Assembly: GCA_011050085.1 (NCBI GenBank)
Contig: DRGL01000038.1
Coordinates: 1 to 32,136 of the forward strand
Direction of reading: 5' to 3'
Length of the DNA: 32,136 nucleotides
Source: Pricia antarctica
GTDB lineage: Bacteria; Bacteroidota; Bacteroidia; Flavobacteriales; Flavobacteriaceae
Each line of letters opens with the position of its first letter. Position 1 is the first letter of the stretch. The position numbers were made by a program, and so were the translations under genes. Below the pieces are notes generated by a model. It searched no databases. It had not been told where the DNA came from and was given only the letters and a program-made list of their open reading frames with translations. This document shows positions 24,705-32,136 of this stretch, one piece after another.

Positions 24705-24785
24705 GCCTTTCAATCGAACGACTTCAGTTCGGTTTAGTAGTTGCGTTAATTCAGCTTTTGGGTAACTAAAGAATCACATCACTTT

Positions 24786-24799
24786 TGTATCTTGATACA
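24786..24799. promoter_or_regulatory. Palindromic site TGTATC-TT-GATACA upstream of the FAD oxidoreductase gene
   Basis: A perfect 6-bp dyad with a 2-bp spacer, 27 bp before the GTG start codon. Size and position suit an operator for a dimeric regulator near the transcription start, but no regulator can be assigned. Confidence 0.4.
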
Positions 24800-24825
24800 T
24801 ATTACAATTTTTTCAGAATAGCATC

Positions 24826-26679
24826 GTGAAACAAAAGTACTTTACACTTTTAATTTTATTAATAGGTCTGCCCTACCTCCAAGCCCAAAATCAAGTAGAT
24901 GTTCTCATCATAGGAGGTGGTGCTGGTGGCACCTCGGCAGGCATACAAGCTGCCAGAATGGGCGCAAAGGTCCAAATCATCGAAGCCACCCCTTGGTTGG
25001 GCGGTATGCTAACTTCGGCAGGCGTGTCGGCCATCGACGGCAACCATGAAATGCCATCTGGCCTCTGGGGTGAGTTCCGGCAAAGACTTCGCGAGCACTA
25101 TGGCGGTGCCGAAGCCCTTTCAACTGGCTGGGTCAGCAATACCCTTTTTGAACCTTCCGTAGGCAATGCCATATTAAATGAGATGTCCGACATACCAGGA
25201 ATTGACATTGCATTTCATGCCACATACAAGGATGTGAAAAAACAGGGTGACCATTGGATTGTGAGTTATGAGCAAAAAGGGGGGAATTATACTACAAGAG
25301 CGAAAATATTGATTGACGCCACCGAATTAGGGGAACTTTTACCAATAGTAGGAGCAGATTTTCGCCTGGGAATGGATTCTAAAGAAGATACTGGTGAAGC
25401 GGAAGCTCCAGAAACAGCCAACGATATCGTACAAGATTTGACCTACTGTGTCATATTAAAGGATATAGGCACACAAGAAGACCGAAAGGGATTAGTGCAG
25501 AGGCCAAGAGAATACGATTCAAAAGCCTATGAATGTGCTTGCGAACGGAAAGACGGGGACATGTTCGGTGAGGTATCGGGCTGCGAACAAATGTTGAACT
25601 ACGGCAAACTTCCCAACGATAAATATATGGTCAATTGGCCCAATTGCGGGAACGATTTTTATGTGGGCTGGCCAACGCTTAGTGCGCTAGAACGTCAAGA
25701 AAAAATAGTGGAAGCGAAGGCTTTTACACAAGGTTTTGTCTATTATATTCAAAACGAACTCGGATTTAAAAACTTAAGGGTGGCCGAGGAGTTTCCGACT
25801 AAGGACAATTTTCCCATGATTGCCTACAATCGTGAGGCTAGAAGGATCAAGGGGAAAACTTTTTTGACCGTAAATCATTTAGAACGGCCCTATGATTTTA
25901 ATTTTTATCGTACCGGAATCGCAGTTGGTGATTACCCCATAGACCATCATCATGATAAAAACCCAAATGCCCCTGAAATCAAGTTTATCAATATTAAAGT
26001 ACCGAGCTACAACATTCCATTAGGAAGTTTAATCCCTGATAGCCTTGAAAATTTTATTGTTGCCGAAAAGAATATTAGTGTTTCGAACATTGCAAATGGT
26101 ACTACGCGATTACAACCCGTAGTTCTTGGTATCGGTCAAGCAGCCGGTGCTTTGGCGGCAACTGCAATTCTTATGAAGAAAAAACCATCTGAAGTATCCA
26201 TACGAAAAGTGCAGAATGCTTTGTTAGAGCGTGGTGCGTATTTGATGCCGTTCATAGATGTGAAAAAAGAAGACGCCGCATTTGTCGCTATACAACATAT
26301 GGGCGCTACCGGAATTCTTCAAGGATATGGAATATCTTATAAATGGGCCAACCAAACTTGGTTTTACCCTGAGCGTATCGTTTCGGAATATGAATTTAAA
26401 ACAGGGTTGCTTCCCTATTATCCGGAACTGGAAAAAATAGAGGCTTCCGGACAGGGCGTCAAGCTTCCTTTTTTAACTGCTTTAGTTCAAATAATCTTTC
26501 CAAATAATCCCATCTCATCCATTAAAAAAAATTGGAAAAATTGGGGCATTGAACAGGAATACGATGAAAATCTATCGCTTAATCGGCGAACGATAAGTAT
26601 ATTAACGGACAATATTCTGAATCCGTTTGCCATCGAAATTAATTTTGAAGGGGATTTGGCAGGCCCTATTCGACCTTAG
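24826..26679 (+). CDS. Exported FAD-dependent oxidoreductase (FAD_oxidored family)
   Basis: 617 residues from GTG. A Sec signal peptide ends around residue 20 (LPYLQA) and the dinucleotide-binding fold starts almost at once: DVLIIGGGAGGTSAGIQAARMGAKVQIIEA with the GxGxxG glycines at 30-35. Further family marks are LGGMLTSAGVSAIDGNHEMPSGLWGEF, ILIDATELGELLPIVGADFRLG and the C-terminal FAD segment TTRLQPVVLGIGQAAGALAA. PF12831 proteins of this kind occur widely in polysaccharide-utilisation loci and are often mislabelled xanthan lyase; the reaction is a redox step on a sugar or organic acid. The 3' end overlaps the convergent hydrolase gene by 14 bp. FAD binding is certain; periplasmic location depends on the signal peptide; substrate unknown. 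Confidence 0.88.
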   Translation: MKQKYFTLLILLIGLPYLQAQNQVDVLIIGGGAGGTSAGIQAARMGAKVQIIEATPWLGGMLTSAGVSAIDGNHEMPSGLWGEFRQRLREHYGGAEALSTGWVSNTLFEPSVGNAILNEMSDIPGIDIAFHATYKDVKKQGDHWIVSYEQKGGNYTTRAKILIDATELGELLPIVGADFRLGMDSKEDTGEAEAPETANDIVQDLTYCVILKDIGTQEDRKGLVQRPREYDSKAYECACERKDGDMFGEVSGCEQMLNYGKLPNDKYMVNWPNCGNDFYVGWPTLSALERQEKIVEAKAFTQGFVYYIQNELGFKNLRVAEEFPTKDNFPMIAYNREARRIKGKTFLTVNHLERPYDFNFYRTGIAVGDYPIDHHHDKNPNAPEIKFINIKVPSYNIPLGSLIPDSLENFIVAEKNISVSNIANGTTRLQPVVLGIGQAAGALAATAILMKKKPSEVSIRKVQNALLERGAYLMPFIDVKKEDAAFVAIQHMGATGILQGYGISYKWANQTWFYPERIVSEYEFKTGLLPYYPELEKIEASGQGVKLPFLTALVQIIFPNNPISSIKKNWKNWGIEQEYDENLSLNRRTISILTDNILNPFAIEINFEGDLAGPIRP

Positions 26680-27517
26680 CTGTTTTATTTACAAAATTCA
26701 GCAATAAGGGAATGGCAGGGTAAACCATATTGTGTCCATAACCATCCAGTTCCATAAGTTCCACATCGGGATGTTCGACTACCTTTAGCATCCTATAAAA
26801 ATAGGCGACTTCTTCATAGCGTCCTAAAAGCTCCAACTCCCTGTTTCCGGTAATCAGCAAAAAAGGTGGGGCATCTTTACGAACATGAAATATTGGTGCG
26901 TATTTATCTACGATGGGACGGGTACCTTCGATACCCATCTCTTTACGGATAGTGAAATGGGTAATGGTATGTCCGCTTAAAGGAACCAAGCCTGCGATAT
27001 CATTCGCATCTATATCGTACTTCGCAAGATAACTGGTGTCGAGGCCAATCATACTGGCCAGATATCCACCGGCGGAGTGTCCGGTAACAAATATTTTCTT
27101 AGGGTCACCGTTGTATTTTTCGATGTTTTTAAACGTCCAAGCTACGGCCGCCGCCGCATCTTCAATATAAACCGGATGTTTCACCTTAGGATGCATTCTG
27201 TAATTGACGGTTACCACAGCAACCCCTTTTTCTAAAAGACCTTCAGGAATATGTTTTTCACCGCCTTCCAACCCGCCTCCATGAAACCATACTACCGTAG
27301 CCACTCGGCTCGTATCCTTAGGATAATAAACGTCTAATTTACAACGCTCTTCGATATAGGCATCAGATGCTCGGGCAGCGGCATCATAGTACCCCATATT
27401 TTCTTTCAAGTCATATTCTTTTTGGGCAAAACTAAAAGCACATCCCACAAAAAAGAAGAGCAACGCCGTTTTGATTTTCAGCTTAGCATTCACTTTGATT
27501 TTCAATTCGTAATTCAA
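26666..27517 (-). CDS. Exported alpha/beta-hydrolase (carboxylesterase/lipase, BD-FAE-like)
   Basis: 283 residues. Signal peptide with core TALLFFFVG, probably cut at FSFA|QKE; the VGC within it is a poor lipobox because phenylalanine precedes it. The oxyanion motif is WFHGGGLEGG (HGGG at 79-82), nucleophile S148 in GHSAGGY, and the catalytic histidine probably H262 in DGYGHNM. The acid residue is less clear; TGNRELEL has glutamates where an aspartate is usual. Members hydrolyse acyl or aryl esters; in a carbohydrate locus they often remove acetyl groups from glycans. It is alone on this strand here, divergent from the Tat-exported oxidoreductase, converging with the FAD enzyme. Fold certain, substrate unknown. 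Confidence 0.88.
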   Translation of the reverse strand: MNYELKIKVNAKLKIKTALLFFFVGCAFSFAQKEYDLKENMGYYDAAARASDAYIEERCKLDVYYPKDTSRVATVVWFHGGGLEGGEKHIPEGLLEKGVAVVTVNYRMHPKVKHPVYIEDAAAAVAWTFKNIEKYNGDPKKIFVTGHSAGGYLASMIGLDTSYLAKYDIDANDIAGLVPLSGHTITHFTIRKEMGIEGTRPIVDKYAPIFHVRKDAPPFLLITGNRELELLGRYEEVAYFYRMLKVVEHPDVELMELDGYGHNMVYPAIPLLLNFVNKTAKVE

Positions 27518-27645
27518 AACGCTTTTTGGATTTATAGCTAAAATAATGGTTTTAGGCTATCTTATGAACGAGCTTGGCACAAAAAGAATATTTCTATTAT
27601 CCATTTGGTCAACAAAGCTATATCTTGTATGCACAAACGCATAGC

Positions 27646-29052
27646 ATGGACACAAAATCAAACCCGACCGAGAATTTGGCCGATGCAAATTCGGAAAACC
27701 GAAACTTATCCGAAGTCAAGGGAAGCTCCAGAAGAAGCTTTGTAAAAAAAAGCGCTATGGCCTTTATGGCCGGAAGTATACTACCACAGTTCAGTGCCAA
27801 GAGCTATGCTAATATCATGGGCGCGAACGAGCGTATAAATGTTTCGGTAATGGGTGTCAATAGCCGGGGCAATGCTTTAGCCCAAAATTTTGCGGCGCAG
27901 AACAATGCCAGTGTCATTCATATTTGTGACGTAGACAGTAGGGCGATTACCAACTGCCTCATAGCATTAAAAGAACGCCAAACGGTAGAGGCCAAACCCT
28001 ATAAAGATTTCCGGAAATCTTTGGAAAGCCAAGATGTAGATGCCTTTGTCATTGCCGCTCCGGATCATTGGCATGCCCCGGCATCGCTTATCGCCTTGGA
28101 AGCAGGTAAACATGTATACGTCGAAAAGCCCTGTAGCCATAACCCTAACGAGGGTGAAATGCTCGTTGAAGCAGCCAAAAAATATGGGAAGGTCGTGCAA
28201 ATGGGCAACCAGCGCCGATCATGGCCAAACGTTATGTCAGGTATTCAAGCAGTTAAAGAGGGAGCCATCGGCCGTGTTTACTATGGCAAGGGTTGGTATA
28301 CCAATAATCGGGCCTCGATAGGTATCGGTAAAGAGACTCCGATACCCGATTGGCTTGATTGGGAACTATGGCAGGGGCCCGCACCCCGAAAGAAATATAA
28401 GGATAATATTGTACACTACAACTGGCATTGGCTATGGCACTGGGGCACTGGTGAAGCACTGAACAATGGCACTCATATGGTAGACCTTTTGCGTTGGGGC
28501 ATGGAAGTCGATTATCCGACCCAAGTAAGTTCGAACGGGGGCCGATTCCGATATGACGACGATTGGGAAACCCCTGATACCCAAATTATCAACCTAGATT
28601 TCGGCGATAATCAAACCATGTCTTGGGAAGGTCGCAGCTGTAATGGAAAACCGGTGGAAGGCAGTTCAGTCGGCGTTGTTTTTTATGGCGAAAACGGAAG
28701 CCTTCTTATCCCCTCCGGAAATAGCTACACCCAGTTCGACCTTGATGGAAAAATTGTAAAAGCGGTGGAGAACACAGAGATTATCGATGCCCGCAACAAG
28801 AGTAATCCGGCAGAAAAATTGGATGCTTTACACATTCAAAACATGTTCAACGCAATCAAAAACGATGGAAAACTACATTCCGATGTCGATTCGGGACATA
28901 AAAGCACGCTGTTGGTTCAATTGGGAAATATTGCTCAAAGGGTAGGCCGATCTATAAAAACCAATCCGAAAAACGGACATATCATCAAGGATAAGGAGGC
29001 CCAAAAATTATGGAGCCGCGATTATGAAAAAGGATGGGAGATGAAACTTTGA
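27646..29052 (+). CDS. Tat-exported Gfo/Idh/MocA-family oxidoreductase
   Basis: 468 residues from ATG at 27646; the frame is open further upstream to a TTG but that part is unlike the family. A twin-arginine signal is present: SSRRSFVKKSAMAFMAGSI. The Rossmann part begins with INVSVMGVNSRGNALAQNF, then DAFVIAAPDHWHAPASL and the family lysine in VEKPCSHN. The C-terminal part includes PDWLDWELWQGPAP and HYNWHWLWHWGTGEALNNG, typical of the large Bacteroidota/Planctomycetota branch annotated as exported dehydrogenase. These keep NAD(P) tightly bound and enter the periplasm folded, which fits Tat. They oxidise or epimerise sugars. The first of three rightward exported enzymes in a row. Exact substrate not predictable. 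Confidence 0.92.
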   Translation: MDTKSNPTENLADANSENRNLSEVKGSSRRSFVKKSAMAFMAGSILPQFSAKSYANIMGANERINVSVMGVNSRGNALAQNFAAQNNASVIHICDVDSRAITNCLIALKERQTVEAKPYKDFRKSLESQDVDAFVIAAPDHWHAPASLIALEAGKHVYVEKPCSHNPNEGEMLVEAAKKYGKVVQMGNQRRSWPNVMSGIQAVKEGAIGRVYYGKGWYTNNRASIGIGKETPIPDWLDWELWQGPAPRKKYKDNIVHYNWHWLWHWGTGEALNNGTHMVDLLRWGMEVDYPTQVSSNGGRFRYDDDWETPDTQIINLDFGDNQTMSWEGRSCNGKPVEGSSVGVVFYGENGSLLIPSGNSYTQFDLDGKIVKAVENTEIIDARNKSNPAEKLDALHIQNMFNAIKNDGKLHSDVDSGHKSTLLVQLGNIAQRVGRSIKTNPKNGHIIKDKEAQKLWSRDYEKGWEMKL

Positions 29053-29169
29053 CAAGTGATAAAAGCCTTTTTCCTTTCAAACTCACGAGGCAAATAATTA
29101 TAAAGTTCAATAATTACCAACCAAATTAACGGCAACTCCCCTTAATTTTCAATTAACCGCCTTTACACC

Positions 29170-30165
29170 ATGAACACTAGAAGAAAATTTATAGAAAAAC
29201 TAGGGAAAGGTGCAGCGTTCTCGTCATTGGCTCTGGCGATACCTTTTGACGCCACATCACAATGGCGGTCCGAAAAAAATGAGGAAATCAAAAACTTCAG
29301 AATAGGTATCATCGGTGCCGAAAACTCCCACACCGCCGGTTTTGGCAAACTTTTTAATATAGAAAAAGCTTTTCCGGGTATGGAAGTGAAATATGTTTGG
29401 GGCGAGACCAGAGCGTTTGCAGAAAAAGCAATGCAAGAGGGCCGGATTCCCAATCTTGTAGATGAGCCGAACGATATGCTCGGTAAAATCGACGGGCTGA
29501 TCATAGACCACCGCCACGGCAAGTTCCATCTTGAGCCGGCCATTCCCTTTATTGAAGCTGGTGTTCCCACCTTTATCGACAAACCATTTTGCTATCGTGC
29601 GAAAGAGGGCAAGGCTTTTTTAAAAAGGGCCAAAGCGCTGGGTACCCCTGTGACTTCTTTCAGTTCTATCGCGCATAGTTATGAGACCGTTGATATCATT
29701 GACCAGTTGAAGACCATGGGAGATATTAACCAAGTGGTTCGCTATGGTCCGATAGATCTGCAATCTAAGTATGGTGGCATTTTCTTTTACGGGGCGCATA
29801 CCGTGCAACCCCTACTCTATATGTTCGGTAATACCGTTGCAAAAGTAAGGGTTCAAAAAAACGGCGAAAACAGTGGCGCCAGCCTTGTTTTCAAAAACGG
29901 AATGATGGCTAGTTTAGTATTTACTACGAAAAACTACGAATGGCAGACCTATGTTGAAACGGAAAAAGGTATCGAAGAGCTGAAATCCGGAAATGAAGCA
30001 AAGATACCCGGCAAGAACTACGTCGATATGGTGAATATGTTCAAAACCGGCGTAGAACCAAGAAGCCACGAAAGTATCATCCACTGTGTTGCCGTATTGG
30101 AGGCCCTAGAAAAATCGGTGGTGAGTGAGCAATGGGAAAACGTTTTAACATTCGATGAAATTTAA
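29170..30165 (+). CDS. Second Tat-exported Gfo/Idh/MocA-family oxidoreductase (short form)
   Basis: 331 residues. N-terminus NTRRKFIEKLGKGAAFSSLAL is a twin-arginine signal. A Rossmann start FRIGIIGAENSHTAGFGKLF, IDGLIIDHRHGKFHLEPAI and the family lysine in FIDKPFCYRAKEG show the Gfo/Idh/MocA NAD(P)-binding domain. The C-terminal substrate domain is compact, about 200 residues (YGPIDLQSKYGGIFFYGAHTVQ), and the enzyme is clearly different from its upstream neighbour, so it is not a recent tandem duplicate. The stop overlaps the next gene by 11 bp, pointing to co-translation with the NagA-like enzyme. Role: a redox step on a sugar or its derivative in the periplasm; substrate unknown. Confidence 0.9.
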   Translation: MNTRRKFIEKLGKGAAFSSLALAIPFDATSQWRSEKNEEIKNFRIGIIGAENSHTAGFGKLFNIEKAFPGMEVKYVWGETRAFAEKAMQEGRIPNLVDEPNDMLGKIDGLIIDHRHGKFHLEPAIPFIEAGVPTFIDKPFCYRAKEGKAFLKRAKALGTPVTSFSSIAHSYETVDIIDQLKTMGDINQVVRYGPIDLQSKYGGIFFYGAHTVQPLLYMFGNTVAKVRVQKNGENSGASLVFKNGMMASLVFTTKNYEWQTYVETEKGIEELKSGNEAKIPGKNYVDMVNMFKTGVEPRSHESIIHCVAVLEALEKSVVSEQWENVLTFDEI

Positions 30166-31381
30166 ACCTCCGATGATGAAAACACTAAGGGTATTTTTAT
30201 TCCTTTTTCTGTTCCTTATGATTTCTAAATCCCATGCACAAAGCGTAAAAGGTATGCTGTATTCCAATGGAAATCCGGTTTCTGTTTCTATGGATAAGCA
30301 TCGAATAGAAAAAATTTATCCCTTAAAAAAGGATGGCTCGATACCCAAGACGTATATTGCCCCTGGGTTGATAGATATACAGATCAACGGCTATGTTGGT
30401 GTCGATTTTTCAGGCCCCGATCTCACTGTTGAAGGGGTCAAAAAAGCGACGAAGGCTCTATGGATGGCTGGGGTGACTTCGTATTACCCTACGGTTATCA
30501 CAAGTGATATTGAACGTATAAAGACCAATTTCGCCGTTCTAGCAAAGGCAAAGGAAGACCCCGAAATCGGCCCCTCCATCTTGGGATTCCATTTAGAAGG
30601 TACTTACATCTCTCCCATCGCCGGGTTTCGTGGCGCCCATTTGGAAAAATATATCAAAGCCCCCGATTGGGCAGAATTTGAACAATTTCAGAGAGCGGCA
30701 AAAGGGGGTATTAAACTCATTACCCTTGCCCCAGAACAGGAAGGAGCCCTCCCATTTATCCGAAAATTGGTTGCGAGCGGGGTTACCGTATCACTGGGCC
30801 ACCATAATGGTTCGGCCGAAGACGTAGCCCTCGCCGTTCAAGCAGGCGCCAGTCTTTCGACCCATCTAGGCAACGGTTGTGCGAATGAAATAAATAGGCA
30901 CAAAAATCCCCTTTGGCCCCAATTATCGAACGATGCCCTCACTATAACCATTATTGCCGACGGATTTCATTTGACCCGTGAAGAGGTTCGTACTTTTTAT
31001 AAATCCAAAGGAGTCGACAAGACCATTTTGGTTTCTGATGCCCTTGACCTTGCAGGGCTTCCGCCGGGAGAATATATCCGTGGTGAACGTACCTTGGTAT
31101 TGACCCCGAACGTGGTTCAACTTCCTGGGGAGAATGTATTGGCCGGTGCGGCATCCCCAATCAGTAAATGCGTCGGAAAAGTCATGGAATTTACCGAATG
31201 TTCGTTGAAAGATGCCATTCAAATGGCCAGTACCAATCCTGCTGATTTTTTTGCTTTAAAGGAACTGGGCAAAATCGAAAAAGGCAAACGTGCAGACCTC
31301 ATCCTGTTTACCATGGAGGACAATGAAATGAAAATTGAACAGACCTATGTGAACGGGAGCCTGGTGTATTCAAAGAAATAA
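30155..31381 (+). CDS. Exported NagA-like amidohydrolase (N-acetylglucosamine-6-phosphate deacetylase family)
   Basis: 408 residues; ATG at 30173 or 30176 are alternative starts that keep the signal peptide. Hydrophobic core LRVFLFLFLFLMIS ends in SHAQ, a Sec signal, odd for a NagA relative because that enzyme is cytoplasmic. The amidohydrolase barrel shows APGLIDIQINGYVGVDF, metal ligands E148 in GFHLEGTYISP, H216 in SLGHH and H237 in STHLGNGC, substrate H272 in ADGFHL, and catalytic D295 in LVSDALDLAG. The loop after H237 reads HLGNG...NRHKNPLW in place of the HLxNAM loop that helps hold the phosphate in classical NagA. I infer deacylation of an unphosphorylated N-acyl sugar or an allied amide in the periplasm. 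Coupled to the upstream Gfo/Idh/MocA gene. Family confident; substrate uncertain. Confidence 0.88.
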   Translation: MKFKPPMMKTLRVFLFLFLFLMISKSHAQSVKGMLYSNGNPVSVSMDKHRIEKIYPLKKDGSIPKTYIAPGLIDIQINGYVGVDFSGPDLTVEGVKKATKALWMAGVTSYYPTVITSDIERIKTNFAVLAKAKEDPEIGPSILGFHLEGTYISPIAGFRGAHLEKYIKAPDWAEFEQFQRAAKGGIKLITLAPEQEGALPFIRKLVASGVTVSLGHHNGSAEDVALAVQAGASLSTHLGNGCANEINRHKNPLWPQLSNDALTITIIADGFHLTREEVRTFYKSKGVDKTILVSDALDLAGLPPGEYIRGERTLVLTPNVVQLPGENVLAGAASPISKCVGKVMEFTECSLKDAIQMASTNPADFFALKELGKIEKGKRADLILFTMEDNEMKIEQTYVNGSLVYSKK

Positions 31382-31559
31382 TCCGCAATGGACTACCCCG
31401 AAGTATTACCATCAAAATATCAAACAAGAGAAAATTTAAAGATTCATAAAAACCATCCGTTTACAAACATTCCTATAGCACCTACTATGCGAACTATTCG
31501 GGGATTCTAAGGAGTCAAGCCACATTGACCAAAGGAAAAATTACATTGCGCCATCCGAT

Positions 31560-32136
31560 ATGAAAAACCAACCTATCTTTAAAAAAATACTTCTGGCCCT
31601 CAGCGCCGTAGGCCCTGGGCTTTTCTTGATCGGATATAACATAGGTACAGGTAGTGTGACCACTATGGCGAAAACAGGGGCCGAATACGGTATGGGATTG
31701 TTTTGGGCGCTTATTCTCTCCTGTATCTTCACTTATATTTTAATGGTGGCCTATGGAAAAGTGACCTTGGTAACCGGCAAAACCGCACTGTTCAATATAA
31801 AATCAGAATTTAGATATGGGTGGGCGCTGTCCTTATACATCATTATAGCATTAATTATTGGAGAACTGCTCGCCCTTGTAGGTGTTATGGGTATCGTTGC
31901 TGACCTAGTTCAGGAAGGCATTCGGCTTGCCTTTGACGGTAGAATTGTCAACACATTCTGGATTATTCTATGCTTCGTAATCCTCCTTTTCTTTCTGCTT
32001 TGGTACGGTCGCTATCAGACCTTCGAAAAAATACTGACGGCTTTGGTAGTTTTAATGGGACTTTCATTTTTGGTCGTTTTCGTGATGGTGAAGCCCAGCT
32101 TCTCCTCGTTAATCGATGGTATCGTACCAAGAATTC
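31560..32136 (+). CDS. NRAMP-related transporter, N-terminal part (3' end outside window)
   Basis: An ATG at 31560 opens a frame that runs to the window edge (192 complete codons). At least five hydrophobic helices are visible. The start MKNQPIFKKILLALSAVGPGLFLIGYNIGTGSV is that of NRAMP-superfamily carriers, whose first helix normally has the metal-binding DPGN; here the matching segment reads N-I-G-T (residues 27-30). This predicts a different cargo or metal site. Other recognisable family segments are AEYGMGLFWALI and GELLALVGVMGI. Position after exported sugar enzymes raises the possibility of an organic substrate or metal cofactor supply. The diagnostic helix-6 motif lies outside the window, so function cannot be fixed. 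Confidence 0.82.
   Translation, partial: MKNQPIFKKILLALSAVGPGLFLIGYNIGTGSVTTMAKTGAEYGMGLFWALILSCIFTYILMVAYGKVTLVTGKTALFNIKSEFRYGWALSLYIIIALIIGELLALVGVMGIVADLVQEGIRLAFDGRIVNTFWIILCFVILLFFLLWYGRYQTFEKILTALVVLMGLSFLVVFVMVKPSFSSLIDGIVPRI

Noticed and set aside
24826-26679. Xanthan lyase, a frequent database name for this protein type.
   Set aside because: The sequence shows a FAD-binding Rossmann fold and no polysaccharide lyase domain.
29163-29582. A 139-aa frame opposite the second Gfo/Idh/MocA gene.
   Set aside because: It mirrors the Rossmann-fold coding region and has low-complexity composition; there is no sign of independent coding.

Overview
The window looks like chromosomal DNA of a marine Flavobacteriaceae-type Bacteroidota. 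Evidence: a RagA/SusC plus RagB/SusD pair, Bacteroidota-style -7 promoter elements (TAnnTTTG), almost no Shine-Dalgarno sequences, moderate-to-low G+C, and many exported proteins with lipobox, Sec or Tat signals. I see no phage, IS or CRISPR.

Left half (about 0.7-13.4 kb): a putative exopolysaccharide synthesis and export locus. After the 3' end of a LytTR regulator (2-349) comes a leftward TPR plus beta-barrel outer-membrane protein resembling BcsC/PgaA/PelB exporters (743-2818). Facing it is a rightward set: a response-regulator receiver fused to a GT2 glycosyltransferase (3426-4565), a stand-alone STAS protein (4754-5056), a Wzx/PST-type flippase (5043-6299) and a GT4-like glycosyltransferase (6301-7536). 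A strong bidirectional terminator separates it from a tightly coupled leftward operon: a 1028-aa PTPS_related multi-pass membrane protein (13448-10362), a lipoprotein with invasin-type Ig-like domains (10361-9129) and a membrane-anchored GH5-like hydrolase (9142-7610). The parts list parallels Pel or cellulose machines, but the visible control modules are REC and STAS, not c-di-GMP domains. I regard this as the best candidate for an undescribed system.

Middle (14.0-20.5 kb): a SAM-dependent methyltransferase, a SusCD outer-membrane uptake pair, a divergent DeoR-family repressor, and tRNA-Arg(CCT) with a degenerate copy of its 3' end beside it.

Right half (20.6-32.1 kb): a carbohydrate-utilisation region: sodium/solute symporter, DUF4434 TIM-barrel protein, AGE-family epimerase, exported FAD oxidoreductase, exported alpha/beta hydrolase, two Tat-exported Gfo/Idh/MocA oxidoreductases, a NagA-like amidohydrolase with a signal peptide, and an NRAMP-related transporter running off the right edge. 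Most of the predicted enzymes carry export signals, suggesting that much of the chemistry happens in the periplasm before import. The substrate cannot be read from sequence alone.
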